From NCBI RefSeq assembly GCF_963678635.1, contig NC_087062.1, positions 55,685,270-55,749,269 of the forward strand: DNA of 64,000 bases. The letters are read 5' to 3'. Below the pieces are notes generated by a model, which saw only the letters and a list, made by a program, of their open reading frames with translations, did not search any database and had not been told where the DNA came from. The translations under genes were made by a program, and so were the position numbers. This document shows positions 11,501 through 22,005 of the stretch, piece after piece; positions within the stretch are counted from its first letter, which is position 1, and every line of letters begins with the position of its first letter. Origin of the DNA: Symsagittifera roscoffensis. Lineage: Eukaryota; Xenacoelomorpha; Acoela; Convolutidae.

Positions 11501-14500
11501 AAAAATATATGCCATTTAAGCTCTTTGAATTTCTAGAACGATTTATGATTAACTCAACTCGAGAAAACTGGATCAACAGGTAATATTTTTATTCCGCTGG
11601 AAATCTAAAAACTAAATTCCAAACTAGAAATCGTTCACGAGTTTTTTGCGCCGTTTGCACGTTCGTATTTGAAGAAAGCTAATTACGTCGTTTTCAGCAG
11701 ATTAATTTCAATAAACTCAAAAAGTGCAATATACCTAAGTGCATCAATATTTTAAGACTTTTTCCTGAAAAAAAAAACAAAAATCAGCAAGACCTATATA
11801 AGAGTCTTCACTACGTTCATTACTCTTAAAAACTTGAATTCATTTTGAACTAAGGTACCACCAGGAGTCCAGATCGGCCCTGTTAACAAATTTAGTTACG
11901 GGAAAAAAGTTTAGTACCCGGTTGCAATACCCTTGGTCATCGCAAAGGTAATAATTAATTTATTTTGAAACACATTGAATTTGTAGCACATATTAGGATG
12001 GACACTTTTTTGTTAAAATTAAACCAATTTGAGAAATCTGGATCAATAGGTATAACTTTTATTTCGCTGGGAAATTCGATAATTAATTTCCATTTTCAAA
12101 ATTAGAAGTCGATAAAGTTTTTCGTGACCTTTACAATTTTGCTGTTCGATAGTGGAGTTTGCCTTCCTTTTAATAATTGAAATTCACTGAACTTAACAAG
12201 AAATCACAAGTCAAACCGCGAAAAAAAATTAAGCGTTAACAAATTTTTAGTTTTTTCCTGAAAAAAAAAAACAAAAAAAAATCAGCAAGACCTATATAAG
12301 AGTCTTCACTACGTTCGTTACTCTTAATAATGGGCAATTTTTTCCCTTCTTTGAAAAGAGTTTATTATTTTTATTACGACAAAGTAATCCAAAATGGGTG
12401 GTTCTCACCAGAGCAGTGAGTCCACTGGTGTCTTCGATGGGGCCCGCATCTTGCAACATGCCAGAGGGTATCTTCCACATATTGATCACGCGCATCCACT
12501 CTACCGGCTGTCTCTCTGCCGTCTCTAATACACTTAACTTTTGCTCCAGTGCAGTCTCTTCCCTATCTAGCTCTGCCTTGACCTTGAATGAAAACAATCA
12601 AAATGTAATCATGAAAGTTCTGACCAAGTTAATCAGAAAAACTGAAAGAACTCGAAGTCGCTTTTGCGCGTAGTGAGTAGTCGAGTAGTGTGATGAAAGA
12701 AAAGCTTATAACATAAAAAATAAATCATAATCGGTTACTTTTACCGAAAATTTCAGATAACAGAAATTAAACTGCAGAAATTAAACTGCAAAAATTTCAA
12801 ATCGGTTTTTAGAGACAATGAGCAAACTTAAATACAAATTAGTTTAGCCAAATCCGTTTAGCCCGTCGAATAACGCCTCGAGAGCAAAGATTAAAAAAAC
12901 AGTTTTGCATGCTCTAATCAGCTAATCACACAAATGAGCCCCTATTAAATTATCACCGAAAAAATGCAGCACTCAGTCACCAATAATTGTAACTAAAAAC
13001 ACATGTTTTCTCTTGTTTTTATGAAATCAAGCAAGAAAATCCTTCTTCACCGCCCTTTTCTAAACACTTTCAATTAAAGAACGTGAGAAAAAAATATCAC
13101 ATGTCAAAATAATTCCAAAAAGTCTATGTCAATAGGATGAATAGCGTGTTCTTTTCTTATTATTACTTTTGTTAACGTCTTCATCAACTCGTATATGTGT
13201 AGTTCATTAGAAATAAATAATTTGTGTTTATTTTTCACGATTCGTATTGATCGTTTTTTTAAAAGTGAAATAGAATTCTTTACAATCAAATCTGAGGTGT
13301 CAATTTTCAAATGAGTTTTATTTGCCAGATCAAAATTTTTGGCTTGACCACTTATAATGCTGAATTTTACCTGGGAGCGATGACAATCTTTTCATTACAT
13401 GATTATCATGTTTGGTTGTAAGATTGCTGTCTAATGTGAACCCAAGATATTTCATTTCGCTTTCGATCTCCAATACTTTTTCATTTAATTTTATTTTCAA
13501 TTCAATTTTGGCTGGAATCGGAGTACTTAACTTTTATATTCATTTACTGTAAGCTTACTGTCTTCCGTCGATACAAAAATGCGCTCTAAATCATCGGACA
13601 TTGATTTACCCCATCATTAATAGTGCCAAATAATGTTGTGCTATCTACAAAAAAGGTTAAATTATAGTTGGTTCATATTTCAGGAATATCGTTGTTAAAA
13701 AAATTTGGAAAAGAGTATTAAACGCAAGGAAACTGAAAAAAAACTGACTTGTTTCTTGAAAAATCTTTTTAAAAACTTTTGAATTTCAAAGAAAACAAAT
13801 ATAACCTTCTCTTTGAATTTGTAGAACAATTTATGATTGACACTTCATTTGTTAGAATTAACCCAATTTGAGAAAACCGGATCAATACTTTTATTTCGCT
13901 GGGGAAACTTAAATTTCCATTTTCGAAATCAACGTGGATCACGTTTTTGGTGACATTTACACTTTTGCTATTCGATAGTGGAGTTTGCCTTTCTTTGAAC
14001 AAAAGAAATGAAGTGAACTAAAAAAATTAATCAAAAGTCAAATTCATTTCTTTTTTACACTCAACATGTGTTTTTAAAAAATGTCCAAATTTCAGCTATT
14101 CCCAAAATTAATGATTTATATAACTCAATTAAAATCAGTTTTTCCTCAAAATGCTGATATTCATGACTATTTATGAATTAATATTCGTCTTATTTTGATA
14201 TATATACCTACTCTCCAGTTTTTCACCTTACTGAAAACAATAATGTTATGATATCGTTTAATTTTGAGCGCATTTTCGTTTGTATTTTCATTTTTTAAAG
14301 ATTTTTAAAGTCGATCGATTCAGGATTTAACATGATATACCATTCGAACTAGTCCAATAATTTTTTGGCACCTGATTTTACCTGGAAAACACTACTTATC
14401 ACCTGAAGACAAAGTTCTTCCATCTTTCAGTGGCCGGAACAAAAACTTGAACTTAACAAGCGTGAAATCTTTATGGTGATCGTTCACAAATGCGCGCCGC

Positions 14501-17500
14501 GATTACCATCAGGACTCAACCAAACACATTATTGAGTAGCGCTGTCCCACCAGAACATTTACAAATACTTCAACTGGATAATACTTCAAGAAAATAAAAC
14601 GAAAAACTTCAATGGTGATGAAAACAATACGAAAACTTGAATAAAAATTTGAAACAAGAAAAGGCTTTCTAAACGAAAACCTATCATAAAATCAATCCTA
14701 AAGATGGGCGGGTATTAAGACAAAATCATGTGGTGGCAACAAGTCGGAAAAATCTCAGTAACTGTCAGAAATACTTTTTTGGCTCGTTTCTGATGGGTTG
14801 AAAACTAATATATATCTATTTACTTTAATTTGATTGATGTTTTGATATATTTGATACTTCAATTTGATGTTTTGTACTTCTAAAAGGCCATACATTAAAC
14901 ATTCTATCCAGTATTGGTGATTTTTCCTAACTGAACTTGAATTGATCTTTCTTATTCAGTTCAAACTGAAAGATCACTTCCCGATTTTTGTTAAAATTAG
15001 CTGGTGAAACATGACCTTTAGTCATTGGTTCGAGCAACTTTGAGCCGGTGATTTACCATATATATTTGATCTGATTTGCTACTAGGAATTATCACTCAAA
15101 TCTCATTAATTCACTCCTTATTAATTAACCGTTTGTCGCTGCAATAACCTTGATAGGTTATGGGCCCAGATGCACAATCACGAGTGAGAAGTCAGGAGTC
15201 AAGATTGACTATTCGTTCAAACGAATAAGGAAAAAAGCAGCTGAGATTTGCAGTGGAGTTGTGACAGTGGAAATCACAACTTGAAATATACAACTGATCA
15301 GTTAGAGAACTGCGAGAATAGAAGCAGGCCAAAACAACTTGGAGAAAGACGACTGATCAGACAGAGAAGTGCAAAGATAGAAGAAGGGCAACTTAACTAG
15401 TAAAGACAGGCAACTTTGACGACAGAAGCAGGGCAACACAACTTCTAGAGATAGACAACTCTGACGATAGAAGCAGGGAAACACAACAGAGAAGAAGAAA
15501 AGACGGTCAAAAGCTACACGAAGGGGCATTGAGTGAGCACAGCAGTGAAAGAAGCACTACACTGTTGATAGTGAAAGAAAACTGAACCAAACTGATAAAT
15601 TACATGTTTTATTTGTAAAAGTTGCTGATTTATACTCAATTTTTGCGGAAGGATAAATTCGTTCGTACGCGGTTGCTCGAATCCGACACAAAATCAATCC
15701 AAAGAATACATTGCAATTAAAAGAAAAAGAAACTGATACCCCAGAATAAAAAGACGAACTTCTATTTTGCTAATATATATATTACCTAGTATGAAATCTG
15801 AGGAGGGACCTTAGCTTTGCTAAGTTGCTGATGTGTTAATCAGTACGCACTCCGTTAGGTTCCAAATCAGATTTAGGTAATCAAATATACTTGCATAGTT
15901 ATATAAGCGGGCGATATTGATGTTTGTAGAATATGATTTTGATGTAAGAGAAAACGGGGTCATTGAACTTTACCTAGGGCAATACTTAATTTTTTGAGTT
16001 TTGTATTGGAACTTAACTTTTGTGTGAAAGTCGAAAATAAGAACTTGGATTAGGAAAGAAATGTCGAACACTGATAGGATAGTTTTTTCGGGAAAAGAAG
16101 AAGATTTTTCCAACTTTGAAGAGCAATTCGAGGCACGAATTTTTCACTTGAAGTTAAACAAGATTTTAGATGAGACAGTTGATTATAGAAATTTTATGCC
16201 AAGATTAAGAACGAATGCAAGCAGTGATCAAAAACAAGCTGCGATAGATAAAAGAAAAGAGATTTTTTAAGAAAAACAGTAGCATATCTGGTACGAACTT
16301 GTGCAGGCTCTAGATAAGAAATCAGTTTTGTTTTTAAGACCTTATAAAGGCAATGGTAGCAAAGCTTGGGATGTTTTACGGAAAAGGTTTAAGAGTTTTG
16401 AAAGACCCAGGCTGCAAAACCTAATCTCCGATTTTACAACTTTGAAAAAGAATAGCAATGAAACAGTGATAGATTATTTGAAGAGCAGAGGGGTTCAGTA
16501 TTACTTAGAACAAGTGAACGAAGGAGTGAGTGAAAAAAATGTTAATTTCAATTCTTTTGAAAGGACTTCCAAAACAATTTGAAACTTTTTCTACTATAGC
16601 TAAGTTTAGTAGAGATGAGAAAAATTTAGATGAGTTGAAAATAGATTTTGTGAAATTTGATAGCGAGAGACAAGTAATCGAAAAAGAGCATGCTTTTAAT
16701 AGCGAGAACAGAGTTTGTTTCAAGTGTCATAAAAGAGGACATGTGTCGAAACAGTGCAGAGAAAACTTAAGCAGCAGACGAGATAGTGAAGATAGAGCTC
16801 GAAAAATTCAGTGCTATGAGTGCAAGGAGTTTGGACATATTGCAAAATAGTGCCAAGCAAAGAAAGAGTTCATTAGTAAGACTAAACGAGAACAGCAGAA
16901 CCTAGTAGCTGAAACAGAGGCTCATTTTAGTTTCCTGAGTGGAGTGTCTCCGGGCGAGGACTTAGTTGTAGACTCTGGAGCTACCAGTAACATGATTAAG
17001 GATCGAGACATGTTTGTTAGTTTAGATGAGAACTTCAAAGGATCGGTTAGCAATGCAAATTTCTCTGAATCAAAAATTTTAGGCAAAGGTGAAGTTAGAT
17101 TCAGAGTGAAAGATGAGAAAGGCGAGTTTAAGAAGATTGAGCTCAAGGACACTTTGTACGTTCCTGAAAACTCACGAAATTTGCTGAGTGTATCAAAAAT
17201 GAAGAAAGCAGGAGCATAAGTTGTTTTTGGTGCGAGCTCGTTTGTTCGCCAGGAAATGGATCAGTTTATCCATTAAGAGAGGAAAGTGGTCTCTTTTTAT
17301 GGGACACTTTTGTAGGAAAAGACGAGTGTTATGTAGTAAGCACATTGAAACAGTGGCATTGCAGGATGGGTCATAATAACTACAAAGATTTAAGACATTT
17401 GGAGCAACATGTTGAAGGCATGAAGATTAGCGATTTTAAAATTGAGAATTGTGAAACTTGTGAGTTGATTAAACCAAAAAAGAAGCCAGTCCCGAAAGAT

Positions 17501-20500
17501 TCTTATACCAGGACAACCAGGACACTAGATATTGTTCACACAGATATTCTAGGTCCTATCGATCCGATAGCAGAGGATGGACATAGATATGCTATAGGTT
17601 TTCTGGACAGTTTTTCTAGATATCTGAAAAATTATTTCATGAAGACGAGAGATGAGGCAACAGAAAAATTGGAAAGGTTCATAGCAGACATAGGAGTCTC
17701 TCAGACTTTAGTTTCAGACGGCGCAGGAGAGTTCATTGGTCAGGATTTTAGGCGAGTTTGTAGGAAACAAAAAATAAGACTGGAAACATCGGCTCCTTAT
17801 ACCCTCAAGAGAACGGAAAGATAGAAAGGGTGTGGGGAACAATTACTCCAATGGCTCGCTGCATAATTTTTGATGCGAATTTATCGAAAACTTATTGGCT
17901 TTATGCTCTTAATATGGCTACTAATCTCAAAAACATGTGCTTTCATTCTGCTATAGGCAAAACACCCTACGAGTCAAATTATGGAGAAAAACCCAAGCTT
18001 AATTTTGGGAAAACTTTTGGGTGTGTAGCATATAGTTTTGTGGAAAAACAGTTTCGCAAAAAACTAGACAAAAACTCTAGAAGGGGAATTTTTCTGGGGA
18101 CATCGGAAAAATAGTAAAGTTTATCTGATACGAATTAAGAGTGAAGGAAAACTCGAAGTGCAAAAGTCTAGAAACGTTAGTTTTGACGAATCTAAGTTCT
18201 ACTTTGAGAAAAGATAGAAAGTGACGAAGGAGAAAGAGTAGGTGATGTAGTATTTTTTGGAGAAGTTCTCGAAAATATACCGAAAAGTGCTAAGGAAGCT
18301 TTAGCAGACCCTGACTGGCAAGAAGCAATGAAAAAAGAGTTTGATTCATTAGAAAAAAATAAAGTTTGGGAACTAGTTTGAAAAAGAGGAGAGAAGCCTA
18401 TAGGCTGCAGATGGCATTTTCCTTTGAAGTACGGACCTAATGGTGAAATTTCCAGGTTTAAGGCTAGGTTTGTTACTAAAGGTTTTAGCCAAGTTGAGGT
18501 AAGGGATTTTCACGAAACGTATTCGCCTACAGCCAAGATGTCGACCATAAGACTAGTCCTGAGCTTAGCAGTCCAAAATAGGTATCAGTTGAGACAGTTA
18601 GACATTAAAACTGCATACTTGAATGCCAAACTAGATAAAGAAATTCTTATGAAGCAACCTGAAGGGTTCGAGAAGTTTGATGAAGAAGGAAAACCTTTAG
18701 TTTGTCTTCTGAAGAAAATTCTTTATGGACTGAAGCAGTCCGGTAGAAACTGGCATAGGACTCTAAAAAGCTATCTTGAGGAATTAGGTTTTGAAAATTC
18801 AATTTTTGATGGGTGCTTGTTTGTTAGGAGGATTGAGGGAGAGATAGAAGGTTTAATTTGCTTGTGGGTCGATGATATAGTGGTTTGTGGAGCAGACAAA
18901 AATTTCTGTAGCTGATTTGAAAACAATGTCTCTGAAAAATTTGAGATAAGCGAGATAAGTGATCTTAAATGGTTCTTAGGAATGAAAATTGATTACTCAG
19001 GAAACGAAATTAGGATAAGCCAGGAGAAATATGTTGAAAAATTGATATCAAGATTTAGGATGACCGAAGCAAAGCCGATAACGACCCCTATTGGTGAAAA
19101 CGAAAAGCTGACAAAAGAAGATTGTCCTTTAGAATGTAGCATAGAGCAAGAAAATATGAAAAAATGTGACTATCGAGGACTTGTTGGTTGTCTAAATTAC
19201 CTAGCTTTATCAAGTAGACCCGACATTTGCTTTGCAGCAAATCTTCTAAGTTCTTTTGTGGAAAACCCAGGTGAAAAGCATTGGAAAGCCGGAAAAAATT
19301 GTCTTAGATATCTGCTAGGAACAAAAAGTTTACCTGTAGTATACAGGAGGGATAAGGCCTTGAATCTTGTTAGCTATTCGGATGCGGACTGGGCTGGAAA
19401 TATAGACAATAGGAGAAGTACCTCAGGATATTGTTTTAAACTCAGTGACAACTCAGGTGTAATAAGTTGGTCTAGCAGACTTCAGCGTTGTGTATCAACT
19501 TCAACAGCCAAAGCAGAACACAATGCTGTGGTCGAAACAGTAAAGGGAGGAATTCATTTACAGGGCATACTTAGCGACTTAGGCATAATTTGTAATAGGC
19601 TTTTAAAAGTTTTCGTTGATAACCAAGCTTGTATTGCCCTTAGTAAACACTCAGTGAATCACGGCAAGACGAAGCATTTTGCGATAAAACTACACTTCCT
19701 TCGAGAGTTAGTTGAACAGAAGAAGGTGACATTAACCTTTTTACCAACAGCAAACATGCCTGCAGACGCATTGACAAAAAACTTGGGAAAGTGCAAAACT
19801 GCATTTTTCCGAGACCTTCTACTAGGAACCACCTAATTTGAAAGGCGGGGTATTGGTGATTTTTCCTAACTGAACTGGAATTGATCTTTCTTATTCAGTT
19901 CAAACTGAAAGATCACTTCCCGATTTTAGTTAAAATTAGCTGGTGAAACATGACCTTTGGTCATTGGTTCGAGCAACTTTGTGCGGGTGATTTACTGATT
20001 TGCTACTGGAATTATCACTCTGATTTGCTACTGGAATTATCACTCAAATCTCATTAATTCACTCCTTATTAATCAACCATTTGTCGCTGCAATAACCTTG
20101 ATATCCAGAAATATAGACCACAGCGTCACCAAATCAGCGAAGGCAATGAAGACGAGCTTACCTCGCTCTTCCGTCGGTACTCTGCCAATATGTTCATCAT
20201 CAGGTCTTGCGGATCCGGAGCCTCCGATCTCTGCAGTTGCTCCAGGTGTTTCATCTCGTACTCATGACGCACTTCTCCCACGTCAAACTACGAAACAAAA
20301 ACTCACGTGATATTGCACCTCTGAGATTTCTAACTCATCACTACCCAGAGCGCCTCTTTGTTTGAACTTATTTACTATATATACTCTTGGCTAACCAATC
20401 CAAAAAATATTCTTTAGGTGCCAAATTTTGAGGGGTTGATATCAACCAATTGTGGAAACTATTTTTAGACTCGAAAACTTTTGATGCGAAGAGACTATGA

Positions 20501-21921
20501 TTAATCATATGCAGATGCCACATTCAATTTGGGCCAAATTTGCGATTAGCAAGAGTTGATGTGACTCACCTGATGTTTTCTGGTCTCGTACTCTCTCTGC
20601 AGTGCCTCGCTCTCCTCCTTCAGCTGTTGGATTTGAACCACTTGGGAGAAATACTTGCTGCTCTCGGGGTCACTCACCAGTTTGCTCTTGTTTGAGGACA
20701 CCTTCTGCTGCAGATTCTCTATCTCCGCCTTCATCTTCTCGTAATCCTGAAGAAACTTTCAAAAATTAAAAACCAAAACTGTAGTTTAGCAAAAAACATG
20801 TTGCATACTTCATCCCTGAACGTTGGGAAACAAACTTCAGTTTCCCATTAACCGATAATATTAAAATTTTTAGTTTTCACATGTTTGGCCAAATCGCATA
20901 TTTGTGACTTGAAAAATCGCACCTTTGTGATAGAAAAAACTTTCAAAAACTGTTTCGATTGAATGTGAATGATTTGATAAAATATATACAAAGTAAAAGC
21001 GTCTGAAAGTTACTCACCGTTCGCACTTCCTCAAGGTCTTTGTCTCCTTTCTGTTTCACTGCATTTTTGTAGTCGGTGTGCGACTGCTTAAAAATCTGCT
21101 GCAGAGTCCGGTACTAAACAAAATCGAACCATATTCAACCCTCAGATCTTAAAAAAAGAAGAAGTTTTCGGCTGATTTGTTTGCATCCATATTCTAATGT
21201 ATCAACATCGGCAGCGAAAATTTACAGTTTCATCAAAAATCATCTCTGAGTTCAAATTTGATCAAATGTCTCACATTTTCCCATGCATTTGCCACATCTT
21301 CATCTGCTAAGTATTGAGGTTCAGGCGGAGGGTAGGCTAGGAATTTGGACAGAAGAGCCCTTTCAGCTAAGTATTCATATCTTTCAAGCAGGTAGTCCAA
21401 CAAAACTAACAGAATCTCTCGGTTCTCCTCACGAGTTAAACAGTCGTGTATAGTCGACAGACTAAAATGGCATTATTGAAAAGATAAAAGACAACTTTTT
21501 TCACATGTGATAAGATAAATGAAGAGGATATCATTCAATGCAAGTATTAGAAACTAACGCAGGCTGGAAGCTGCTGTCTTTGCCAGCCACTTGAGTAGTT
21601 TTCTCCACTACAAATCCTATTGATTCTTCCAGAGACACCTCGTCATGCACATTAAACTTCTCGTCCTAAGCAGATAACTTCATGAAAACAGAACATTCAC
21701 CCAAGTAATAAATTCCAACTAAGATGTTCAATTACTCCTACTTCTATTTCCATAGACTGAAACACTTTCAGAATCATCGAAAGTATTTGCTTCAGTTCCA
21801 GCCTGTCTATGTGGTAAAACTCCATCTTATCTAGACCAATTTTGCTGTGCAGACCATCCTTCTGCAAATTCCTTGCAATTCTGTTAACGTACAAGCTCTT
21901 TTCCATCGAAACCGATGCCAT
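5360..21921 (-). CDS. IFT81: IFT81, intraflagellar transport protein 81 (12 exons placed, 3' end missing)
   Basis: IFT81 is a core IFT-B subunit that pairs with IFT74 along coiled coils and, in the studied proteins, uses its N-terminal calponin-homology-like domain to help bind tubulin for transport along cilia. Twelve exons on the minus strand, all with GT-AG introns, give 609 codons in one frame. The order matches the family: a degenerate N-terminal CH-like part (exons 1-3, with 'ERYEYLAERALLSKFL' where vertebrate IFT81 has 'RTNELKKRAYLARFL'), then continuous coiled coil. The best match is exon 11, 'QLEKVSTLKSEIDERKGQTL' against the family '[20 protein letters not shown]'. Human IFT81 is 676 residues, so about 90 residues of C-terminus are missing and probably lie left of position 1 or in unrecognised short exons. 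Eleven introns range from 76 bp to 7.6 kb, and the large ones are swollen by repeats. All junctions are phase 0 except exon 2-3, which is phase 2. Confidence 0.9.
5924..6142 (-). CDS. IFT81: IFT81 exon 11
   Basis: 219 bp, 73 codons, TGTAG acceptor and GTGAGT donor. It carries the most conserved coiled-coil block: 'GVSGFSATQGQLEKVSTLKS' against the family '[20 protein letters not shown]'. This exon makes the identification nearly certain. Confidence 0.93.
6990..7157 (-). CDS. IFT81: IFT81 exon 10
   Basis: 168 bp, 56 codons, TTTAG acceptor and GTCAGT donor. 'KFKDDLKEEIKRSLEQHKRL' aligns with the family '[20 protein letters not shown]' segment. Confidence 0.85.
7690..7865 (+). repeat. Dispersed repeat R1, copy e
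   Basis: R1 head and middle ('agtcgaccacgtttttcgtt', 'gctgttcgatagtag', 'gcgtgtacaaattt') in IFT81 intron 9. The TATA-like tail is lacking. Confidence 0.5.
7925..8235 (+). repeat. Dispersed repeat R1, copy f
   Basis: Extends further 5' than most copies. It includes 'ttaacccaatttgagaaaac', 'ttattccgctgggaaatctg' and 'gctgttcgatagttgag'. Lies in IFT81 intron 9. Confidence 0.55.
8236..9615. other. IFT81 intron 9 remainder
   Basis: AT-rich intron sequence. Short ORFs here on both strands overlap one another and look like chance. No exon or structured repeat was supported. Confidence 0.4.
9616..9747 (-). CDS. IFT81: IFT81 exon 9
   Basis: 132 bp, 44 codons, TATAG acceptor and GTATGT donor. Acidic coiled coil ('QLQSVEEEVRGEEERNSELL'). 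Confidence 0.82.
10038..10139 (-). CDS. IFT81: IFT81 exon 8
   Basis: 102 bp, 34 codons, TTACAG acceptor and GTATGT donor. Coiled coil 'LLQSEIRNLTQTALDLE', aligned with 'LLELESKINEINTEINQL' of the family. Confidence 0.82.
11320..11400 (-). mobile_element. tRNA-derived SINE head 2
   Basis: The minus strand has an A-box-like 'TTAGCTTGGAGGT' and a B-box 'GGGTTCGAAAC' about 40 bp apart, the layout of a tRNA-derived SINE head. It differs in sequence from the one at 3001-3070, so the two may come from different SINE families. Lies in IFT81 intron 7. Confidence 0.55.
11440..11830 (+). repeat. Dispersed repeat R1, copy g
   Basis: One of the longest copies. It runs from 'aaaaacactgactttgttga' through 'ttattccgctggaaatc' to 'cctatataagagtcttcac' and the terminal 'ttactctt'. 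Confidence 0.6.
12010..12335 (+). repeat. Dispersed repeat R1, copy h
   Basis: Well-preserved copy: 'ggatcaataggtataac', 'atttcgctgggaaattc', 'gctgttcgatagtggag', an A-rich run and 'cctatataagagtcttcac'. It ends about 75 bp from the donor of IFT81 exon 7. Confidence 0.6.
12409..12582 (-). CDS. IFT81: IFT81 exon 7 (long form; alternative donor at 12504)
   Basis: 174 bp, 58 codons, TCAAG acceptor and a strong GTGAGA donor. The first 26 codons ('KLSVLETAERQP') fit the family 'ELHFLQKVVSEP' block. The remaining 32 codons ('VEWMRVINMWKIPSGM' onward) have no counterpart in vertebrate IFT81. An internal in-frame donor, CCG|GTAGAG at 12504-12503, would remove exactly those 32 codons and join 'ERQP' to 'AELL' of exon 8, as the family alignment expects. 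Confidence 0.75.
12674..13715. other. IFT81 intron 6, left part
   Basis: AT-rich intron sequence with no supported exon. A short minus-strand open stretch at 13104-13310 shows no recognisable motif. Confidence 0.4.
13720..14040 (+). repeat. Dispersed repeat R1, copy i
   Basis: R1 copy with the long 5' part ('gaattaacccaatttgagaa', 'ttatttcgctgggg', 'attcgatagtggagtttgcc'). It stops before the A-rich middle. Confidence 0.55.
14041..14906. other. Intron 6 sequence left of the copia insertion
   Basis: AT-rich; no feature could be supported. Confidence 0.4.
14912..15155 (+). repeat. copia 5' LTR
   Basis: 244 bp, near-identical to 19851-20103. It contains an inverted pair, gatctttc ... gaaagatc, around 'ttattcagttcaaact' that could form a hairpin near the LTR start. 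Confidence 0.92.
15156..15169 (+). promoter_or_regulatory. copia primer-binding site (initiator tRNA-Met, internal)
   Basis: Directly after the 5' LTR, GGTTATGGGCCCAG is the complement of the anticodon stem-loop of animal initiator tRNA-Met (CTGGGCCCATAACC). Drosophila copia is known to prime from an internally cleaved initiator tRNA-Met in just this way, which supports the family call and fixes the LTR boundary. Confidence 0.85.
15170..16060 (+). other. copia leader
   Basis: About 0.9 kb of non-coding leader before gag. At 15310-15500 it has several imperfect direct repeats built on 'gatagaagcagggaaacac'-like units. Packaging or structural roles are possible but unproven. Confidence 0.5.
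16061..16860 (+). pseudogene. gag: copia gag region (fossil)
   Basis: Copia-type gag. The N-terminal part begins 'MSNTDRIVFSGKEEDFSNFE', followed by the capsid-like helical part and two CCHC zinc knuckles ('CFKCHKRGHVSKQC' and a second beginning 'CYECKEFGH'). In the family gag forms the particle shell and the knuckles bind element RNA. The reading frame is broken. Confidence 0.8.
16900..19836 (+). pseudogene. pol: copia pol region: protease, integrase, RT, RNase H (fossil)
   Basis: Recognisable parts in order are the aspartic protease motif 'VVDSGATSNM' near 16965, the integrase His/Cys zinc site ('HCRMGH' then 'CETCELIK') near 17355-17465 and its catalytic core to about 18110, RT with 'LDIKTAYLNAKLD' and the 'VDDIV' active site near 18870, and RNase H with 'YSDADWAGNIDNRRSTSGY' from about 19370 to the end of the ORF. 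The largest open stretch is the RT-RNase H end, 18982-19836. The region as a whole is broken. Confidence 0.88.
19851..20103 (+). repeat. copia 3' LTR
   Basis: 253 bp. It is preceded by a short purine-rich tract (AAAGGCGGGG, 19841-19850) serving as polypurine tract. It differs from the 5' LTR mainly by a small internal duplication of 'tgatttgctactggaattat'. Confidence 0.92.
20162..20287 (-). CDS. IFT81: IFT81 exon 6
   Basis: 126 bp, 42 codons, CGTAG acceptor and GTAAGC donor. Coiled coil ending 'DPQDLMMNILAEYRRKSE', matching the family 'KPESLMKRLEEEIKFN' block. The downstream intron 6 (12583-20161, 7.6 kb) contains the copia element. Confidence 0.88.
20570..20746 (-). CDS. IFT81: IFT81 exon 5
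   Basis: 177 bp, 59 codons, TTCAG acceptor and GTGAGT donor. Coiled coil with 'ENLQQKVSSNKSKL' and 'EALQREYETRKHQ', matching 'EHLKKRVE' and the following segment of vertebrate IFT81. Confidence 0.9.
21018..21113 (-). CDS. IFT81: IFT81 exon 4
   Basis: 96 bp, 32 codons, TTTAG acceptor and GTGAGT donor. Start of the coiled coil ('RTLQQIFKQSHTDYKN'), matching the family 'FKTLHKEYEQLK' region. Confidence 0.88.
21275..21461 (-). CDS. IFT81: IFT81 exon 3
   Basis: 187 bp, TTTAG acceptor and GTGAGA donor. It holds the diagnostic block 'LLERYEYLAERALLSKFL' followed by 'PPPEPQYLADEDVANAWE', aligned with the end of the IFT81 CH-like domain and the start of the coiled coil. Confidence 0.9.
21559..21665 (-). 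CDS. IFT81: IFT81 exon 2
   Basis: 107 bp (35 codons plus 2 bases) between a CTTAG acceptor and a GTTAGT donor. Continues the N-terminal domain ('DEKFNVHDEVSLEESIGF'). It is preceded by a 76-bp intron, the shortest in the gene. Confidence 0.8.
21742..21921 (-). CDS. IFT81: IFT81 exon 1 (coding start)
   Basis: 60 codons from ATG at 21921 to a GTAGGA donor. It encodes the first part of the CH-like domain ('MEFYHIDRLELKQILSMIL'). A T11-CAG acceptor lies six bases upstream of the ATG, so the mRNA 5' end is probably spliced on. The start choice is supported by this acceptor and by fit to the family N-terminus. Confidence 0.85.
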
Positions 21922-21927
21922 TATTAC

Positions 21928-21941
21928 CTGAAAAAAAAAAA
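21928..21941 (-). other. 3' splice acceptor before the IFT81 start codon
   Basis: On the minus strand, T11 followed by CAG, then GTAATA and the ATG at 21921. A near-ideal polypyrimidine tract and AG leave a 6-base residual 5'UTR. Confidence 0.6.
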
Positions 21942-22005
21942 CACTCATTTTATTTAGATCAGAGTCATAAACTGACTTCCAACTTTTTCACAAGTCACCT
22001 TGATG

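Larger units (their letters stand above)
14912..20103 (+). mobile_element. Ty1/copia LTR retrotransposon in IFT81 intron 6
   Basis: A 5.2-kb element with two LTRs, flanked by the 5-bp duplication tccag (14907-14911 and 20104-20108). The LTRs begin TAT and end ATA. Parts in order are the 5' LTR, a primer site, a ~0.9 kb leader, gag, protease, integrase, RT and RNase H, a purine tract and the 3' LTR. Integrase before RT defines the copia superfamily. It lies on the strand opposite to IFT81. It is a broken fossil with roughly half a dozen breaks in the coding region. By eye the LTRs differ by about eight substitutions plus indels over about 220 aligned columns, suggesting a fairly young insertion in evolutionary terms. 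Confidence 0.92.
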
